Shown here: piece by piece, positions 45,196 through 53,255 of the stretch
Numbering within the stretch: the stretch's first letter is position 1
Layout of the letters: each line of letters begins with the position of its first letter
Origin: Hyphomicrobiales bacterium
Lineage (GTDB): Bacteria > Pseudomonadota > Alphaproteobacteria > Rhizobiales > JACESI01
NCBI GenBank assembly: GCA_039973685.1
Contig: JBDWKL010000043.1
Coordinates: forward strand, 62,001-126,000
DNA: 64,000 nt
Reading direction: 5' to 3'
The notes under the pieces: generated by a model
Databases searched by the model: none
Seen by the model: the letters and a program-made list of their open reading frames with translations, nothing else
Told to the model about the DNA's origin: nothing
Position numbers and translations under genes: made by a program

Positions 45196-45225
45196 CTGCG
45201 AGGAAAATTGGGGAATCCCCCGCAG
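45196..45225 (-). terminator. intercistronic hairpin between the binding-protein and ligase genes
   Basis: CTGCG and CGCAG arms enclose an inner GGGG-ATT-CCCC stem followed on the minus strand by AATTTTCC. Lying 18 bases after the TRAP binding-protein stop, it probably lowers transcription into the enzyme genes without ending it. Confidence 0.5.
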
Positions 45226-45242
45226 CCTTCATTGCATAAGCT

Positions 45243-46277
45243 TTAACCGTATCGGTAAGGACGGCCAGCTTTTTGCATATCGGCGTTGTATTTACGGAAA
45301 ATATCAACGATTTTTGCTTTGGTTTCTGATTCTGCTGCGATCTCGTCCCAGAACTTAATCGCGGCATTTTCAACCTGCGCCCATTCAGCATCTGGAATGG
45401 ATGTCAGTTTCATTTTCGGACCATTGACGCGAAGGTTCGCTTCGCCGCCCCAATACCACCACTGACGGTAGTAATGGCTTTGCTCCATACAAACTGTAAG
45501 CAGCGCTTTCAGGTCATCAGGAAGCTCGTTCCAACGCTCCATGTTGGAGAAGAAGTGACCAATCCATGCACCAGAAATATTATTGGTGAGGAAGTAGTTT
45601 GTCACGTCAGCCCAACCAACGGTGTAGTCTTCGGTGATGCCTGACCATGCGATGCCATCAAGTTCGCCGGTTTGAACAGCAACCTCAATATCTTCCCAAG
45701 GAAGGGTTACTGGCACAACACCAAACTGTGCAAGGAAGCGGCCCGCTGTTGGGAATGTGAAGACCTTTTTGCCCTTCAAGTCAGCCAATGAATTGATTGG
45801 GTCTTTGGTTGCAAAATGGCATGGATCCCAAGCGCCCGCAGAAATGTGCTTCACGCCAACTTTGGAATATTCTTCATCCCAAATTTCTTTCAAACCATAT
45901 TGGTTGAATAAAACTGGCACATCCAAAGAGTAGCGAGAACCAAATGGGAAATAGCCGCCGAAAACGGTTACTTCAGTTGGTGATGCCATTGAATCATCAT
46001 CTGATTGCACAGCATCAATGGTGCCGCGTTGCATCGCTTGGAAGAGCTCACCTGTTGGAACCAATTGATCAGCGAAGAACAGTTCAATCTGCATTCTATC
46101 GCCAGCAATTTTATTGAATGTGTCGATAGCAGGTTTCACCACATGCTCAGCCAAAGCGGCACCTGCATAAGTCTGCATGCGCCACTTAATTGTCGATTGC
46201 CCAATGGCGGGTGTCGCCAAAGCAGCGGCTGGGGCTGCCATTGCAGCGCCCTTGATAAAGGTACGTCTTGTTGTCAT
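45243..46277 (-). CDS. TRAP transporter substrate-binding protein, TakP-like, Tat signal
   Basis: 344 residues. The N-terminus TTRRTFIKGAAMAAPAAALATPAIGQS is a twin-arginine signal, so the protein is predicted to be exported folded by Tat. IKWRMQTYAGAALAEHVVKPAID, AVQTGELDGIAWSG (ligand carboxylate site region) and FFSNMERWNELPDDLKALL are typical of the DctP subgroup that includes the 2-oxo-acid binding protein TakP. The large permease gene lies upstream, so in this operon the binding protein follows the permease genes. Confidence 0.92.
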   Translation of the reverse strand: MTTRRTFIKGAAMAAPAAALATPAIGQSTIKWRMQTYAGAALAEHVVKPAIDTFNKIAGDRMQIELFFADQLVPTGELFQAMQRGTIDAVQSDDDSMASPTEVTVFGGYFPFGSRYSLDVPVLFNQYGLKEIWDEEYSKVGVKHISAGAWDPCHFATKDPINSLADLKGKKVFTFPTAGRFLAQFGVVPVTLPWEDIEVAVQTGELDGIAWSGITEDYTVGWADVTNYFLTNNISGAWIGHFFSNMERWNELPDDLKALLTVCMEQSHYYRQWWYWGGEANLRVNGPKMKLTSIPDAEWAQVENAAIKFWDEIAAESETKAKIVDIFRKYNADMQKAGRPYRYG

Positions 46278-46332
46278 CTCAGTATCTCCTTGCTGTTAAT
46301 CGTATCGTTTTTAATCACGCTTCTTAGGGCGC

Positions 46333-47658
46333 TTAGTTTCCGTAAACCGTTTGTGGCAACCACAAAGCAATCTGCGGGAAAATCATAATTGTCACCAAGG
46401 CCAAAACCATGACGGCAACGAAGGGAATGATAGAGCGGTAAATATCGCTCAACGTAATTTCGGGTGGCGACATGGCCCGCATCAAAAATAAATTGTAGCC
46501 AAACGGCGGCGTCATATAAGCGATTTGGGTCGTGATCGTATAAAGCACGCCATACCAAATGAGATTGAACTCAAGCGCACCCACCAGCGGAATATAAAGC
46601 GGCGCGACAATCACAAGCATGGCTGTGTCGTCTAAGAATGTACCCATCAAAATGAAGCTAAGTTGCATCAAGATGAGGATCACCCAAGGGGATAGGCCAA
46701 GCCGCTCGGTGAACAAGGCTTCAATCGCCTTCACTGCGCCTAAGCCATCAAACACCGCGCCAAAGGCAAGAGCTGCAAGAATGATCCACATGAACATGCA
46801 AGTTATGCCGAGCGTGTTTTTCAGCGATGTCTCAAACACCTGCCACGTCATGCGACGTTTTGCGACAGCGGCGAGGAAAGCGGTGATTGCGCCGATGGCG
46901 GAACTTTCAACCAGCGATGTCCAGCCGTTCACAAACGGGATCATCATCGCAAAGAAAATGCCGAACGGTAGCAGGCCTGCAAAGAGCAAACGGATCTTCT
47001 CCGCTTTCGGCATGTCGCGTTCTTCTTCCGATAAAACCGGACCAAGTGACGGGTTCATACGGCAGCGAACAGCAATGTAAATTACGAACATTGCGGCCAT
47101 CAATAAGCCCGGCACAATGCCTGCCAACCAAAGCTGACCAACCGGCTGACGCGCAATCATCGCGTAGAGCACCAACACAACAGACGGTGGGACGAGGATA
47201 CCAAGCGAACTGCCCGCCTGCACAACACCCGTCACCATGCGTTTGTCATAACCACGGCGCAAAAGTTCAGGCAGCGCAATGGTCGCGCCAATCGCCATGC
47301 CTGCAACGGAGAGGCCGTTCATAGCGGAAATCAACACCATCAAACCAATGGTCCCAATCGCCAATCCGCCGCGCAACCCGCCCATCCACACATGGAACAT
47401 ACGGTAGAGGTCGTCAGCAATGCGGCTTTCAGAAAGGATGTAGCCCATGAAAACAAACATTGGCACGGTCAACAACGGATACCAGCGCATGAGTTTGATG
47501 CTTTGTGAAAACGCAATATCAAAGCCACCGCGATCCCCCCAAAGAGCAAGGGCTGCAATAACGGCGACGAAACCAATAGCACCGAACACACGTTGGCCTG
47601 TAAACAGCAGCACCATCATGGTCGCAAACATGAATATGGCGATCATCTCATAAGACAT
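46333..47658 (-). CDS. TRAP transporter large permease subunit
   Basis: 441 residues, ~12 membrane segments. AMNGLSVAGMAIGATIALPELLRRGYDKRM, VQAGSSLGILVPPSVVLVLYAMIAR, SFILMGTFLDDTAMLVIVAPLYIP and AYMTPPFGYNLFLMRAM match DctM of the TakP-associated subgroup (DUF-like FLDD motif). It lies 2 bases after the small subunit gene. Confidence 0.94.
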   Translation of the reverse strand: MSYEMIAIFMFATMMVLLFTGQRVFGAIGFVAVIAALALWGDRGGFDIAFSQSIKLMRWYPLLTVPMFVFMGYILSESRIADDLYRMFHVWMGGLRGGLAIGTIGLMVLISAMNGLSVAGMAIGATIALPELLRRGYDKRMVTGVVQAGSSLGILVPPSVVLVLYAMIARQPVGQLWLAGIVPGLLMAAMFVIYIAVRCRMNPSLGPVLSEEERDMPKAEKIRLLFAGLLPFGIFFAMMIPFVNGWTSLVESSAIGAITAFLAAVAKRRMTWQVFETSLKNTLGITCMFMWIILAALAFGAVFDGLGAVKAIEALFTERLGLSPWVILILMQLSFILMGTFLDDTAMLVIVAPLYIPLVGALEFNLIWYGVLYTITTQIAYMTPPFGYNLFLMRAMSPPEITLSDIYRSIIPFVAVMVLALVTIMIFPQIALWLPQTVYGN

Positions 47659-47660
47659 GG

Positions 47661-48227
47661 CTAGACCTCCTCCCCGCGCAACCGAAGGACATCTTTGGCA
47701 AGTTCAGACAGTGCCTGCGCCAGCATGAGTAATATTCCGACGCACATCAGTGATTTGATCGGCCACAGATAGGGCCGCCAAATGGTGCGGCTTCGTTCTA
47801 AAGTGCCGGTTTCCTTTTCACCTGTTGCCAGATCAAAGAAAAAGCTAAGCGGTTCTGAGCCAAAATATCCAAGCGAATAAGCCGTTGAACTCAAACCACC
47901 CCATAACAAAACACCGAGATAACCAAGCAGACAGAAGACCGTGATTGCATCAACCGTCGCCTTCTTCTTTGGCGACCAGTCGTCGTAAAATAAGTCCATC
48001 CGCACATGAGAACCCATCTGAATGGCATAAGGCCCACCGAGGAAGAAATAAGCGATCATCCCAAATTGTGCGACTTCCAGCGTCCATAGGGATGGCTGAT
48101 CTGCAAACTTGCTGATGGTTGACCAAAGCAGCACGGCCATCATGGCGAAAATGCCATACATAATGATGCGGCCAATGCGGTAGTTGAAACCATCGACAAC
48201 GGTGATGAAGGTTCTTAGCGACTTCAT
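47661..48227 (-). CDS. TRAP transporter small permease subunit
   Basis: 188 residues with four membrane segments (YGIFAMMAVLLWSTISKFAD, FGMIAYFFLGGPYAIQMG, ITVFCLLGYLGVLLWGGL, LWPIKSLMCVGILLMLAQALSEL). GSHVRMDLFYDDWSPKKKA in the cytoplasmic loop is the standard small-subunit motif. The start overlaps the stop of the amidohydrolase gene by 4 bases. Confidence 0.92.
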   Translation of the reverse strand: MKSLRTFITVVDGFNYRIGRIIMYGIFAMMAVLLWSTISKFADQPSLWTLEVAQFGMIAYFFLGGPYAIQMGSHVRMDLFYDDWSPKKKATVDAITVFCLLGYLGVLLWGGLSSTAYSLGYFGSEPLSFFFDLATGEKETGTLERSRTIWRPYLWPIKSLMCVGILLMLAQALSELAKDVLRLRGEEV

Positions 48228-49006
48228 TGCGCTACCTCCGTCACCGGTTCATCAACGCAGAGCTTTACAGCATCCTCAATCCAACTGACTAAAGTGTCGG
48301 CCATTGCGTTGCATTGTTTTGAGGTGGCAATCAAATCGCTGCGAACTTCAAGCATGACATTGAGCAGCCCTCTTTGAACCCCATGAAGCGCTAATGTGTG
48401 GGTTACCCCATCTTGCTTGCCATAGGGCTGATTTAAACGAATGTCATAGCCAGCAGCCACCTGCATTAAAGCGTCCGCAAATCGGTCATCATCATCATGC
48501 AATACACCGATCTCAACTGCGCGCTTTTCCCCTTTGTAAACGGGGGTAAAACTATGGATGGTGATAAGTACTGTTGGCGCATCACTCTTATCCAAGACAT
48601 CACTCAACAATTGTTCAAATGGACGATAACAAGCCTCAATGCGCTCGTTCTTTTGCTCGTCGCTCAAATTTTGATTGCCCGAAATTGTATAGACTTCGCT
48701 CGTTTCAGGCATAGCGTCCGTAGCTTCTGGCGGGCGATTACAATCATAGACGAGACGTGAAATCTTGCTAGAAACCAAAGGTGCATCGAGCTTTTCAGCC
48801 ATATGCTTGGCCGTCTCAAATGCACCTAAATCCCAAGCGATATGGCTACGTTGCGCTTCATCACTAAGACCGAGGCTATCAAAACGTTCTGGAATGAAGG
48901 CGCTTGCATGTTCGCAGACGAGAATAACGCTGTGGTTCCCTGCCGAGTTTACCACCGAAGCTATCTCTCCATACTCTGAACGAACCACAACTTGTTTCAA
49001 ACGCAC
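48224..49006 (-). CDS. N-formylglutamate amidohydrolase family protein
   Basis: 260 residues. VILVCEHASAFIPERFDSLGLS, HIAWDLGAFETAKHMAEKLDAPLVSSKISRLVYDCNRP and TVLITIHSFTPVYKG are conserved blocks of the HutG/N-formylglutamate deformylase family. Residues in CEHAS, HIAWD and IHSF are likely zinc ligands or catalytic. The tabulated start is GTG; a TTG two codons later has GAGG at the better distance (8 bases). It heads the operon with a TRAP importer, a GS-like ligase and two dehydrogenases, so the natural substrate may be an N-acyl amino acid other than formylglutamate. No other hut genes are present. Confidence 0.88.
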   Translation of the reverse strand: MRLKQVVVRSEYGEIASVVNSAGNHSVILVCEHASAFIPERFDSLGLSDEAQRSHIAWDLGAFETAKHMAEKLDAPLVSSKISRLVYDCNRPPEATDAMPETSEVYTISGNQNLSDEQKNERIEACYRPFEQLLSDVLDKSDAPTVLITIHSFTPVYKGEKRAVEIGVLHDDDDRFADALMQVAAGYDIRLNQPYGKQDGVTHTLALHGVQRGLLNVMLEVRSDLIATSKQCNAMADTLVSWIEDAVKLCVDEPVTEVAQ

Positions 49007-49060
49007 ACCCTCTTAATGTAAAATATTCTTCAGAGCACACGCTGATGTCAATCCTTTTTC

Positions 49061-49074
49061 GTAAAAATTTTTAC
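49061..49074. promoter_or_regulatory. GTAAAAATTTTTAC palindrome, possible RpiR-family operator
   Basis: A 14-bp perfect palindrome in the 150 bases between the amidohydrolase operon and the divergent RpiR regulator gene. A related half-site, TGTAAAATATT, occurs at 49017. Operators of several RpiR-family proteins have TGTAA...TTACA form. A possible regulator promoter, TTGACG-N18-TAAGAT, lies at 49099-49128. Confidence 0.5.
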
Positions 49075-49156
49075 ATTCGGTTGCATAATGTGCAAATTTT
49101 GACGTTTTATTTTAATTTAGTCTAAGATATAGGCAATTAACCGCGAGGATCAGACG

Positions 49157-50020
49157 TTGAGTTCGGAAACAATTGCAGAAAAGCTACGTCTTAAAGATGA
49201 ACAGCTCACGCGCTCAGAGCGCCAACTGAGCGATGTTATTCTGCAAAATTATCCTGTCTCCGGCCTCGGCACGATTACCACGCTTGCCAGTGCTGCCAAG
49301 GTTTCAACACCAACGGTTGCACGGCTTGTTCAAAAACTTGGATTTAGTGGCTTTTCAAACTTTCAAAATGCATTGAAAGCAGAGCTTGATGAAAAAATTT
49401 CAAGCCCTCTCACCAAGCGCGACAAATGGGTAGATGACGCGCCAGACGCGCATTTGTTGAACCGCTTCACCAAAGCAGTGATTGATAATATCAGCCAATC
49501 AATGGCTAAAATCGATCCGCAAGATTTCGATAAAGCATGTGGGCTTTTAAGCGACCCTGAAAGAAACATCTTCGTTATGGGTGGGCGCATCACGCGGGCA
49601 CTTAGCGATTATTTCTTCCTGCATATGCAGGTCATCCGCGAGAATGTTGTCCACATTCCTTCCAACTCAAACGCATGGCCGCACTACTTGCTTGATTTCA
49701 AAAAGGGCGATGTCGTGGTGGTTTATGATATTCGCCGTTATGAAAATGGCACCTTAAAGTTTGCTGAAATGGCGCGTGAACGTGGGGTTGAGATTATTCT
49801 CTTTTCTGACCAATGGGTGTCCCCTGTCGCCAATCATGCAACCGTTTGCTTCACCAACCACATCGCCGCCCCGTCTGCATGGGATTCGAATATCTCGACC
49901 ATGTTGATTTCAGAAATCGTGATTGCAGAAGTTCAAGAACGCAATTGGGACAAAACCCGCCCGCGCATGGAAGCGCTGGAAGTGATGTTTGATCGAACAC
50001 GATTTTTCCGGAAATTTTAG
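49157..50020 (+). CDS. MurR/RpiR family transcriptional regulator
   Basis: 287 residues from a TTG start with GAGGA eight bases upstream; there is no in-frame ATG near the N-terminus. The RpiR helix-turn-helix spans residues ~1-80 (LTRSERQLSDVILQNYP, TTLASAAKVSTPTVARLVQKLGFSGFSNFQ). The SIS sugar-isomerase domain follows, with NIFVMGGRITRALSDYFFLHMQ and KKGDVVVVYDIRRYENGTLKFAEMARERGVEIILFSD. It is divergent from the N-formylglutamate amidohydrolase/TRAP operon and probably represses it. The effector is unknown. Confidence 0.93.
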   Translation: MSSETIAEKLRLKDEQLTRSERQLSDVILQNYPVSGLGTITTLASAAKVSTPTVARLVQKLGFSGFSNFQNALKAELDEKISSPLTKRDKWVDDAPDAHLLNRFTKAVIDNISQSMAKIDPQDFDKACGLLSDPERNIFVMGGRITRALSDYFFLHMQVIRENVVHIPSNSNAWPHYLLDFKKGDVVVVYDIRRYENGTLKFAEMARERGVEIILFSDQWVSPVANHATVCFTNHIAAPSAWDSNISTMLISEIVIAEVQERNWDKTRPRMEALEVMFDRTRFFRKF

Positions 50021-50075
50021 GACCCTGCCACCGCGCGATGCAAAGCGATAAAAAGCATGCGTTGTCCGTCAGAAC

Positions 50076-50105
50076 TGATCACCCCAACTTCAATCGGGGT
50101 GATCA
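50076..50105. terminator. bidirectional hairpin between the RpiR and BMP genes
   Basis: TGATCACCCC and GGGGTGATCA form a perfect 10-bp stem with a 10-base loop in the convergent 102-base spacer. The plus-strand side continues ATCTATTTTAC. The flanking T-runs are short, so efficiency is uncertain. Confidence 0.7.
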
Positions 50106-50122
50106 ATCTATTTTACTCGAGC

Positions 50123-51211
50123 TTAGTTAGGGATGCGTGTTTCAACGCCCTTCACGAGCCAGTTGATGCCAAGCATGTCGCCATCAGAAATCGCAGACCC
50201 TGCAGCAACCTTCTCAGCGCCATCTTGATCAACAATCGGGCCGCTCATTGGGTGAAACGCACCGCTCTTGATGCTGGCCGTAACTTTGTCGATTTCAGCT
50301 CTTTGTTCAGCACTCAAGTCACTGGACAATGAGGCAACGCTCACTGCATCGTCAGCCATTCCACCCCAATAAGGCTCGCCTTTAAAAGTGCCATCCATCG
50401 CCGCTTTCACGCGCTCAGTGAAATAAGGAACCCAATCGATTGCAAGAGACGCAAGCAATTTAGTTGGTGCGTATTTCTTCATGTCGGATGATGTGTTGAT
50501 GACATAAACACCTTCTTCTTCACCCACAGTCACAACGGATGGTGTGTCTTGGTAAAGCGAGAAAACCACATCGGCTGATTGTGAAATCAGTGAGCGTGCA
50601 GATTCTTGTGCTTTGGATGGATTGAACCAAGAGTTCAGCCAAACAACCTTCACTGTCACATCTGGGTTCACCTTCTGCGCACCAAGTGTGAATGTGTTGA
50701 TGATGCCAACCACTTCTGGAATTGGGTAAGCAGCAACAATGCCAAATGTGTTTGACTTCGTTAGATAGCCAGCAGCAATACCTGCGATATAAGCGCTCTC
50801 ATAATTGCGGGTTTGGAAATTGCCGAAATTATCAGCGGTTTTGAAACCACTGGCATGAATAAAGCTCATGTCTTTTTTACGTGCGGCAAGTTTCAAACCG
50901 TCGTTCATATAACCGAACGAACCAAGCATGATCATGTCCGCGCCTTGAGAGGCCATTTGGTTCATGATGCGTGCAGCGTCTGGTCCTTCAGGGACATTTT
51001 CAACAACAACGGTTTCCACCTTGTCACCAAAAGCTGCTTCAATGCCCTTGCGGCCTTTATCAAGCTCTTGCGCCCAACCCACGTCACCCACTGGTGATGG
51101 ATAAACAAATCCAACTTTGAATTTGTCGGCAGCACTTGCTGTTAAGCTAAGTCCCGCTGTTAACGCTGCTGCGACCAGCGTCTTTGTTAATGTTCTCGAT
51201 AGTTTCTTCAT
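50123..51211 (-). CDS. BMP family ABC transporter substrate-binding protein (nucleoside/purine type)
   Basis: 362 residues. It has a Sec signal peptide (LVAAALTAGLSLTASAADKF). The mature protein has the Bmp/Med/TmpC fold: FVYPSPVGDVGWAQELDKGRKGIEAAFG, ADMIMLGSFGYMNDGLKLA, ARNYESAYIAG-type (FQTRNYESAYIAGIAAGYLT) and VYQDTPSVV-like stretches. The family binds nucleosides, purines or simple ring compounds. It is the last gene of a seven-gene operon with two permeases, a double ATPase, a GST and a split Rieske oxygenase, so the ligand is probably the oxygenase substrate. Confidence 0.93.
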   Translation of the reverse strand: MKKLSRTLTKTLVAAALTAGLSLTASAADKFKVGFVYPSPVGDVGWAQELDKGRKGIEAAFGDKVETVVVENVPEGPDAARIMNQMASQGADMIMLGSFGYMNDGLKLAARKKDMSFIHASGFKTADNFGNFQTRNYESAYIAGIAAGYLTKSNTFGIVAAYPIPEVVGIINTFTLGAQKVNPDVTVKVVWLNSWFNPSKAQESARSLISQSADVVFSLYQDTPSVVTVGEEEGVYVINTSSDMKKYAPTKLLASLAIDWVPYFTERVKAAMDGTFKGEPYWGGMADDAVSVASLSSDLSAEQRAEIDKVTASIKSGAFHPMSGPIVDQDGAEKVAAGSAISDGDMLGINWLVKGVETRIPN

Positions 51212-51234
51212 AATGGTCTCCCTTTTGTTGTAAT

Positions 51235-52158
51235 CTACGAATTGGCTTTAAACGTTTCCCCCAAACTCATCGGACTTTTCTGTCTAATGAGAATTGGGTT
51301 TCTTGAAATTATGGCAAGAACGACAATCGTGATGATGTAGGGCGATGCCGACAAAATCTGGGATGGGACGTTAAATCCAATTCCCTGAATTGACAGTTCA
51401 AGCAATGTGAGTGCGCCAAATAAATATGCACCAAACATAACACGCGGCACCATCCATGTGCCAAAGACGATAAGAGCAACGACAATCCAGCCTCGCCCTG
51501 CGACCATGCCATCTGCCCATAACGGTGTATAGGCCGTGGAAAGATAAGCGCCGCCGATGCCTGCCATCGCTCCACCAAAAGCCACACATGACAAACGTAT
51601 GAGCGCGACATTATATCCCAGTACATGGGAGGAGTGAGGCGATTCACCCACGGCACGAATGATCAAGCCTAGTTTGGTTTTCTCAAGCAAATACCAAATC
51701 AAAATCGCAAGCGCGATCGCGCCATAAACCAGAATATCTTGATCAAAAATTGCACGGCCCAAGAAGGGTATATCGCTCAAAATTGGCAGGTCCAATTTCG
51801 CAAAAGTCGTAACAGTCGTGCCTTCATATTCTTTGCCGATGGCCGCTGAAATGCCGAGCCCCAAGATGCCGATGGAAAGACCAGACGCCACCTGATTTGC
51901 CAAGAACACAATCGTAAGCGCTGCATAGACAAGCGACAGAAGCATCGCAACAACGGCACCACCTAAAAAACCAAGGGCATGGGAACCGGTAAGCGCCACA
52001 ATGACGAAACCTGACGCGGCACCAACTGCCATCATGCCCTCAACGCCAAGGTTCAACATACCGGATTTCTCCGCCACCAATTCGCCCAACGCTGCATATA
52101 AAAGAGGTGTGGCAGCAGCCAATGTTCCGGCGAGAATAAAGATTAAAGGTTCAATCAT
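51235..52158 (-). CDS. BPL/BMP-type ABC transporter permease, second subunit
   Basis: 307 residues from MIEPLIFILAGTLAAATPL; the ATG overlaps the preceding permease stop (ATGA). The in-frame ~118 residues upstream are shadow sequence of the neighbouring gene in another frame and have no membrane-protein character. ELVAEKSGMLNLGVEGMMAVGAASGFVI, VRAVGESPHSSHVLGYNVALIRLSC and GAMAGIGGAYLSTAY are typical of the NupQ/YufQ type. There are about 8-9 membrane helices. Confidence 0.93.
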   Translation of the reverse strand: MIEPLIFILAGTLAAATPLLYAALGELVAEKSGMLNLGVEGMMAVGAASGFVIVALTGSHALGFLGGAVVAMLLSLVYAALTIVFLANQVASGLSIGILGLGISAAIGKEYEGTTVTTFAKLDLPILSDIPFLGRAIFDQDILVYGAIALAILIWYLLEKTKLGLIIRAVGESPHSSHVLGYNVALIRLSCVAFGGAMAGIGGAYLSTAYTPLWADGMVAGRGWIVVALIVFGTWMVPRVMFGAYLFGALTLLELSIQGIGFNVPSQILSASPYIITIVVLAIISRNPILIRQKSPMSLGETFKANS

Positions 52159-53255
52159 TCTGCAGCCTCCGGCGTTGATTTCACGCTCACTGTCGTCGTT
52201 GAAAACCGAAGCTTGTGAGTGAGCAAGAAGCTGCTTGCGAGATAGAAGGTAAGCAGCATGCCCTGAAAGATCGCCGTCACCGCACTGGGGAGCCCGATGG
52301 ATAGCCTTGCGAAATCTCCACCAACATAAATGAGCGCCATGAGTGCGCTGGATAAAACAATGCCAATAGGGTTCAACCCACCTAGAAACGCTACGATGAT
52401 CGCCGCAAAGCCATAACCGGGTGAGATGTTTCGTTGCAACATTCCCAGAGGTCCAGCGACTTCTGCAACCCCTGCCGCTCCTGCCGCAGCGCCGCCAATC
52501 AACAATGCCATCCACACCGAACGGTTCGCTGAAAAACCTGCATAGCGAGAAGCCGCAGGCGCCAATCCGCCGACGATTAATTGATAACCGAGCAGACTAC
52601 GCTGGATGAAAACCCATGCAATCACCGTTGCAAAAAGCCCTAGAAAGAGCGACGCATTAACGCGGGTGTCTTCCATAATAATGGGGAAGAGTGCGGCCTC
52701 TCCAAAGGTGATGGATTGCGGGAAGTTAAAGCCTGCGGGATCTTTTAAGGGCCCTGTCACGAGGAAATATAAAAGCTGCAAGGCAATGCTCGACATCATG
52801 AAGGTGACAAGAATTTCGTTGGCATTGAAGCGCACTTTAAGCCATGCAGCGACACCTGCCCAAGCCATGCCACCCAAAGCACCAACGACGACCATGGCGA
52901 CCAGCAAAAACGGAGACGATGAGCCTTCAAACAGGATTGCCAAATAGCCACCACAGATCGCACCGATAAGAAGTTGGCCTTCTGCGCCAATATTCCAAAC
53001 CTTTGCCCGAAATCCAATCGCGAGCCCTTGAGCAATCAACAAAAGCGGCCCCATTTTCAAAAGCACTTCGCCGATACCGTAGGTCGATTGAAGCGGTTCA
53101 ATGAAAAAAGCATGGAAGCCGGCGCTTGGGGATTTTCCGTAAAAGAGGAACAAGCCACTCCCTGCAATCGCGGTTAGAAAAATCGCAATCGAGCTAACCA
53201 GCAAAGGAGCAAACAGCGAATTTTCGGTTCTTGGTTCAATTTTAAATCTAGCCAT
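52155..53255 (-). CDS. BMP-type ABC transporter permease, first subunit
   Basis: 366 residues from MARFKIEPRTENS; this ATG overlaps the end of the ATPase gene by 8 bases. About 9-10 membrane helices include FAPLLVSSIAIFLTAIAGSGLFLFYG. LIAQGLAIGFRAKVWNIGAEGQLLIGAICGGYL and GAAAGAAGVAEVAGPLGMLQRNISPGYGFAAIIVAFLGGLNPIGI are conserved in the NupP/YufP type. It pairs with the following permease. Confidence 0.93.
   Translation of the reverse strand: MARFKIEPRTENSLFAPLLVSSIAIFLTAIAGSGLFLFYGKSPSAGFHAFFIEPLQSTYGIGEVLLKMGPLLLIAQGLAIGFRAKVWNIGAEGQLLIGAICGGYLAILFEGSSSPFLLVAMVVVGALGGMAWAGVAAWLKVRFNANEILVTFMMSSIALQLLYFLVTGPLKDPAGFNFPQSITFGEAALFPIIMEDTRVNASLFLGLFATVIAWVFIQRSLLGYQLIVGGLAPAASRYAGFSANRSVWMALLIGGAAAGAAGVAEVAGPLGMLQRNISPGYGFAAIIVAFLGGLNPIGIVLSSALMALIYVGGDFARLSIGLPSAVTAIFQGMLLTFYLASSFLLTHKLRFSTTTVSVKSTPEAAE

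Noticed and set aside
52159-52515. N-terminal extension of the second BMP-type permease ORF
   Set aside because: It lies inside the preceding permease gene in another frame, has Trp/Arg/Cys-rich non-membrane character, and the real ATG overlaps the upstream stop as ATGA.
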